Below are positions 59,661 to 64,000 of a stretch of DNA of 64,000 nucleotides, one piece after another (the stretch's first letter is position 1; every line of letters begins with the position of its first letter). The stretch comes from Nageia nagi (lineage: Eukaryota; Pinophyta). Under the pieces are notes generated by a model. It was given only the letters and a program-made list of their open reading frames with translations, did no database searches and was not told the origin of the DNA. Where the stretch lies: contig JBITNC010000001.1 of NCBI GenBank assembly GCA_050084985.1, positions 202,988,001-203,052,000 of the forward strand, given 5' to 3'. A program made the translations under genes and the position numbers.

Positions 59661-60108
59661 AAAACTAAAAAAGTATATGGGTGCTATATATGAAAATGAT
59701 TAATATGAAAAAAATAATCATAATGAGATATATATAAAAATAATGATTTTTGGAAGTTTATACTTTTTTCTCCTAAAATATTATTACTATAGGTACGAAT
59801 AGTGTTTCCAAAATCAACTAATTCCCCATGGTTTGGGAGATAAAGGCCTCAAAATTATTTACCTATTTTGGTAGTTACTATGTATGGTATGGAAAAATTG
59901 GGTTCCAAAAAGGGTTTCATAAGGAAATTGATGCAAGCTAGAATAGCTTGATAGAGAAATGGTATGATACTAAAATGGGTCGCTTAATATGGCTATAAAA
60001 AAAATACAAATTTATAGGGAAATTTATGCAAAGTTTCAACTATAATATGGATAGCTATAAGTCTTCAACCTTCACATAGGTATCCAAATAAGATATTTGA
60101 TATCAAAT
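59661..60108 (-). other. Gypsy leader with primer-binding site at 60094-60105
   Basis: Plus strand TATTTGATATCA three bases before the LTR TG matches the complement of the initiator-Met site at 8 of 12 positions; three of the four differences could be cytosine changes. The rest of the leader shows no coding sequence. Confidence 0.6.
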
Positions 60109-60450
60109 GTTAGGTATAGAAACATATACAAATGATAATAGAATAGTAATACAAATTAGAATAATAAAAATATCATAGTAGAGAAACTTTATTTAATAAA
60201 AAAATGAATCACATGATGCTTCAAGGGGCTACCTTCTTATAACTCAAAATAATATATTTTCCAAGATAATGTATATTCCTCTCCTAAACATACTTATAGT
60301 TCTACTACTTTAACCCTAATTGGTCATTTAATACAGAATGGTGATTTTCCTTACAAACCATTTTGATTCACCTTACAATTTAATATATGTTAATAATCTA
60401 ATTAATTAACTAATATAATATAATAAATGTTAGGATATAGGATCCTAATA
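60109..60450 (-). repeat. Chromovirus-like 5' LTR
   Basis: 342 bp, starts TGTTAGGTAT and ends CTAATA (C-to-T from CTAACA); collinear with 54925-55306, which has extra bases near its start. Followed directly by the target duplication AAAAT. Confidence 0.9.
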
Positions 60451-60508
60451 AAAATATACATATAAGATCTATCAAATGCCTAATAAACTAATAGATTTAA
60501 TACCACTT
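60451..60508 (-). other. Copia leader fragment with primer-binding site
   Basis: Short piece of outer copia between the gypsy target duplication and the copia 5' LTR. Plus strand GATTTAATACCA (60494-60505), three bases before the LTR TG, matches the complement of the initiator-Met primer site at 9 of 12 positions; two of the three differences are of the C-to-T/G-to-A type. Confidence 0.75.
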
Positions 60509-61230
60509 GTTAGGTTATATTATTTTTAAAGAAACCTTTGATAAATATATATTATACTATTTGTAAAACAATCCAAATAATATAATAGAAAATAAAATAA
60601 AATCTTATAAGGAGAGGAGATAAGTTTAACATGGTTCACTTTATGTGAGATACATCCATGGAGAAGCTTTCAATGCTTGATTCATCATAAATATTGTAAG
60701 CCACCAAGATACAAACCAATATCATAACCTTTTCATAACCCTCTTCTTGTTGAAATAAATCCTCACTACAAAACTATCAATATCTCTCCAACAAATTTGC
60801 ATCAAACTACATAATATCATAATGTTTAAATTATAGATATGTTACATCCCAATCTAACCCCATGGATTTATAAGAGTGTTACATTCCCAAATAATCTTAA
60901 AATAGGTCAAAGGTATCCTTGGAAAATATCCCAACAAAGTGTAACCCACAACTCAAAAATTAAGATATCACAAAGAGTGCATTTGATTGCCCAAAATGGA
61001 GATTAATGCTCTCTACCTATTGGTTGACCACCAGTAGACTATTATTGATACTATGATCAATATATTATAGATAAATTGATATTTTATTATCCATAATTCC
61101 CTTATATCAATCAATAAATCAATTACCTAATCATTCAACTAATCCTACATGATCAACCATATGCATATCAATTAGAAATAGAGTGCAAGAAAATCAACCT
61201 TAGCCAATGAGTCAAGCTTCATACTCAACA
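60509..61230 (-). repeat. Copia 5' LTR (722 bp)
   Basis: Starts TGTTAGGTTATATT and ends ATACTCAACA. Collinear with 15457-16401 but with a single copy of the 222-bp segment. Followed by TAATT (61231-61235), identical to the five bases before 15457. Confidence 0.9.
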
Positions 61231-61235
61231 TAATT

Positions 61236-62640
61236 CCTAATAATTGACTATAATCCTTACTAAATATTTTTTTACAACTTATTATTATATTTTTAGTGGA
61301 AAATATAATAAATATTGGGTCTCATGTACTTTAATGTAGAGCTAGTTCATCAAATATTGGTCTCTCAAATATCATCTAATGATCCATGTTAGTGTTGTAT
61401 TGGCACAATATGAGAATCTAATATAAATGATGTAATAAATTTTTTAGCTTATCCATGAGGGGTATTATGTGGATACATATATTCAAATCATTAGAATCAT
61501 GGGGCTTTGGACTCTAAGGTTATCCATAAGCAATAGTCATTGATAAACCAATCATTGAAGTTGTAAATGAGCCTTTGTGTAGGTAATATTTGGGAAAGCA
61601 AATGTATTTATTCATGCTCAAGGGTATTTATTAGAACCATAAATATAAATATATCATATTTAATATTCTCTATGAATGTACAATCCATCAAGATATGAGT
61701 ATATGATATGGGGGTTCTATATCTACATCCCAAGATCATGTTGTATGTATGGCAATTAGTTTTAGTATAATTATTTCTTGAATATATAAAGGAATATGTA
61801 TAATAATTTGAATCTCTAATGATGTAATAATGGATACTTGTCAAGAAGTGAAGAAACTTATTCATCATATTATTGATAGTAAGATAAGATTATATATAAT
61901 TTAAAATCTTAATTAATAAAGAAACAATGTTGTTAAAACTTTTTTATCTTTCTTCACTAGTGGTAGAGTCAATAGAGATAAAGTCTTCATCTAGATCATC
62001 ATAATTATTTAGAGGTGAAGATTTTAGTTATTATTATCTAATTATATATTTAGATTCTTTATGTTCAATTTTAAGTGTATGGAAAGGTACATGCTCATAT
62101 TTTGTAATTTAAAATCTTTTAAGTCATATTTTTATTTAAACTATTTTTAAGGAATGGTATATGAACTTGTTCAATTTCATAAAGATATGATTGGTAGATT
62201 TTATAATAGGATGATGAGGCTAGATCAACTACCCCATAGAAAAAACAATTACTCAATAGGTATAATACCAAAATAAATCATGACACTATGATTTTCTTGA
62301 TAAGAATTTTAAGTGTTGGGGTGCCTAAGGTTTTTTTTTATTAATGGGTAAATTTTGTATTAATAAAAAAAGGGTGAAATTTATAAGGATATTCACATAC
62401 CTTTACAAAATAGCTATCTAAGAAAGAATACAATATTCAAAGTGATACATTATCCTTAATACTACTTCTAAAGTCCCTTCACTTAGTCTACATGTGAAAC
62501 CTTAACATGCAAAACATTGGGCTTTACAAATCCCACCAAGTTTATCCTATCAATTTTTATTTTCAAAAATATTTACCTCTCCTTATATACTAGGAGTATT
62601 AGAGCATTTCAAATACTAAACTAAAAAATAAAAAATAAAG
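61236..62640. other. Gene-less flank
   Basis: No coding signature; the minus-strand frame at 61608-61868 has no family resemblance. If the copia element landed in a Tat-like element, this may be part of that element's non-coding region. Confidence 0.4.
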
Positions 62641-62659
62641 AAAAACTTTCAAAAACCTA

Positions 62660-63480
62660 AAAAAACTAACTCATATCTACATAGCCATGCTTGTAGAGTA
62701 TGATGTAAGTCCTCCTTAGAAGGATTTCCTTAAAGCTTGGGTTCTTTCCCATCTCCTCAAACTTCTTAATTTTTAGCCCTATTTTGATTCTTACCTCCTT
62801 CAGCATATCCTTATGTAGTTATGGAATCATTTCTCTCTTAAAATCCTTTGAAGGATCCTTTTTTATTATTTCTAGTATGGCCAATCTTGAATCTTTATCT
62901 AGTTTGGCTTGTGGCCCATCTATAATTTGGCCTACACTACTGTGAGTCTACTACTCTTTTTGGGGCTCTATTATATTTGGTGTATTCCTCTCTAAGGCCT
63001 CACTAATTGGTCTAATCTACAATTAGCTAGGGGAGGCTTGCTCTTCCAATTCTACCACTTAGAAACCTAGGAATTATATTTCATTCTTTCCTAAGATCTC
63101 TTTATCCTATGAAATGTTCTCTATTGGTTGACCAGCTAAACCTCTTAGCCTTTGATATCTTCTTATGGTTCTTAATTGATGAGTATCCTTATCCACTTGT
63201 TGACTATTGGTTTAACTTTGCTATCCTAGGCCTATTGGCTTAGATCCTTCATCACTTAGACTATTGCATGTTCTTTTTATACTCTCTTTACTCTTACTTA
63301 ATGAAGAGAAGTTGCTTTCCTCATATGCATATAGGAGTGTAATTTTATGAATGGAATTCATAGGTTTCTCCTAGTATTCACTTATTACTGGGCTAGGAGT
63401 TCCCTTGCCCTCATTTGGGGACTCCATACCTTTGGAACTTCTAGGGGATCTATCTATTTTGGGTTCCTAAGGTATTTGGT
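62660..63480 (-). pseudogene. Unidentified decayed ORF of about 240 codons
   Basis: From about 63400 down to 62700 one minus-strand frame stays in phase with no frameshift. It is broken only by scattered TAG/TAA codons (and none of the frame's interior is low complexity). Stretches include EGKGTPSPVISEY, MNSIHKITLLYAYEESNF, HQLRTIRRYQRLRGLAGQPI, KDPSKDFKREMIP, FEEMGKNPSFKEILLRRTYI. I do not recognise a family. It follows, in reading order, the protease fragment at 63690-64000, so it may be a linker or accessory region of the same retroelement polyprotein. The stop pattern suggests a once-intact reading frame lost to C-to-T change. Confidence 0.5.
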
Positions 63481-63689
63481 ATTTTTTACAAATAAATACA
63501 TATCAAAGAGTTTATATTAACCAATACCAACATTAGTGAAATTGGATACTTTTTCCTTACCCTTTTATTTGTATAATGTGGAAGGGGTAATGGAAGTAAA
63601 TGTAGAAGAAAAAGTGGAAGAAACAAATGTGGAAGTGTAAGTGGAAGTAGAAGTAAGAGCAAAAGTAGATGGTTTATCATAATTGATGA
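63481..63689 (-). pseudogene. Ser/Thr-rich linker of the retroelement polyprotein
   Basis: Minus-strand reading gives PLNKIIINYDKPSTFALTST followed by a Ser/Thr-rich tract encoded by degenerate GTAGAAGT/GGAAGT purine repeats (63575-63665). In another frame the same tract gives the Leu-rich peptide, which is a shadow. Confidence 0.55.
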
Positions 63690-64000
63690 TTATCTTGTTC
63701 AATGGTATGAATATTTCAAGGTGAATGGAGTTATTATCATAAAAATTAAATGGATTCAAATCAATAAGAACATAATGGATATTTCCATCATGTTCATACT
63801 TTCAAAAAATATATAGGATGAAAGACATGCGATGGATCTCATGAATATATGGATTTCTAAGAAGGATATTGTACTACAAATTTTCCTTAATGAAATAATG
63901 AAGAATGTGTAATATTTTAACTCCACCTATGATGGGGAGAACTATTATCCCAATGGTAGAACAAGGAGAATCATTAAAGGTTCTTGATATAAGGGCATAT
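63690..64000 (-). pseudogene. Tat-type retropepsin fragment, cut by the window end
   Basis: Reads LISRTFNDSPCSTIGIIVLP at the window edge, then GGVKILHILHYFIKENL, a stop, YNILLRNPYIHEIHRMS and KYEHDGNIHYVL. This order (F-D-G/S, I-G-x-I-x-L-P-I, Y-N-x-L-L-G-R-P-W-I-H, K-Y) is the C-terminal half of the aspartic protease of Tat/Athila-type gypsy elements. The L-G-R-P-W motif has become L-R-N-P-Y. The catalytic Asp lies outside the window. Orientation is minus, so the element continues to the right for gag and to the left for pol. Confidence 0.72.

Larger units (their letters stand above)
54925..60450 (-). mobile_element. Ty3/gypsy chromovirus-like retrotransposon with short LTRs
   Basis: Complete but decayed minus-strand element inserted in the leader of the outer copia. 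LTRs are 54925-55306 and 60109-60450, starting TGTTAGG and ending CTAACA/CTAATA. The identical 5-bp AAAAT abuts both ends (54920-54924 and 60451-60455). A polypurine tract sits at 55307 and a decayed initiator-Met primer-binding site at 60094. Gag, protease, RT, RNase H and integrase are in canonical order. Short LTRs and an E-T-W-E-type integrase tail fit a chromovirus. It is the least rearranged element of the window. Confidence 0.92.
15457..61230 (-). mobile_element. Ty1/copia LTR retrotransposon, split by nested insertions
   Basis: Outermost element of the nest, oriented on the minus strand. Its parts are the 5' LTR (60509-61230), a degraded tRNA-iMet primer-binding site (60494-60505), a leader interrupted by a gypsy element, gag and protease (53860-54910), the pre-integrase region ending at 53755, a 34-kb insertion, integrase, reverse transcriptase and RNase H (16440-19670), a polypurine tract (from 16402) and the 3' LTR (15457-16401). 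LTR outer ends are TGTTAGG at the low end and CAACA/CAATA at the high end. Both outer flanks carry TAATT (15452-15456 and 61231-61235). Removing the insertions leaves a normal-sized copia element with parts in canonical order. All coding parts are broken by stops. Confidence 0.92.

Noticed and set aside
63486-63680. Leu-rich peptide resembling a signal or membrane segment
   Set aside because: Same DNA gives a Ser/Thr-rich linker in the frame that continues the protease; the Leu run is the off-frame reading of a purine repeat.
1-64000. CRISPR array, phage, plasmid or bacterial operon
   Set aside because: No regularly spaced identical repeats with unique spacers, no dense open frames and no ribosome-binding-site spacing; all protein signatures are plant retroelement families.
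1-64000. tRNA or rRNA genes
   Set aside because: Only the 12-base primer-binding complements of initiator tRNA were seen; no cloverleaf or rRNA core sequence was recognised by reading.

Overview
The window is AT-rich (by eye clearly above 70% A+T), CpG-poor eukaryotic DNA made almost entirely of decayed plant-type transposable elements. Every recognisable protein signature belongs to plant retroelement families: Ty1/copia, Ty3/gypsy and L1-type LINE ORF1 (DUF4283 plus zinc knuckle). A CACTA-type terminus is also present. I see no host gene, tRNA, rRNA, CRISPR array or prokaryotic operon. The source is most likely intergenic heterochromatin of a large-genome land plant; I cannot name the species.

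The main structure is one nested insertion complex at 15457-61230. The outermost element is a reverse-strand Ty1/copia retrotransposon with LTRs at 15457-16401 and 60509-61230 and an exact 5-bp target duplication TAATT on both outer sides. It is split by two insertions. The first is a reverse-strand Tat-like Ty3/gypsy element (19671-53754), inserted between the copia pre-integrase and integrase coding regions. The second is a compact Ty3/gypsy element (54925-60450, target duplication AAAAT), inserted in the copia leader. The Tat-like element carries three further insertions: a reverse-strand gypsy with LTRs over 3 kb (from 22360 to at least 33372), a short non-autonomous LTR element (34724-37029) and a forward-strand gypsy with LTRs of about 3.5 kb (40164-51821, target duplication GTAAT/ATAAT).

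Left of the nest (1-15456) are: an array of hairpin-forming repeats (1-830); GATC-rich minisatellite sequence; a repeat-module region ending in a CACTA-like terminus (7484); an LTR fragment of the same family as the element at 22360 (about 8040-8780); and a 1.76-kb tandem duplication of a reverse-strand LINE ORF1 segment (9198-12730). Right of the nest (61231-64000) is unidentified sequence, then a reverse-strand decayed ORF and a Tat-type retropepsin fragment running off the window end.

All coding regions are pseudogenes. In-frame stops mostly fall where relatives carry Gln or Trp codons, and primer-binding sites and target duplications differ mainly by C-to-T or G-to-A changes. This fits long decay by deamination of methylated cytosine. 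Points worth a second look are the fully resolvable nesting order, a GC-rich near-perfect 390-bp inverted repeat inside one LTR (50052-50444) that the partner LTR lacks, and the 5' hairpin array whose stems differ in sequence but stay complementary. I found no undescribed functional system.
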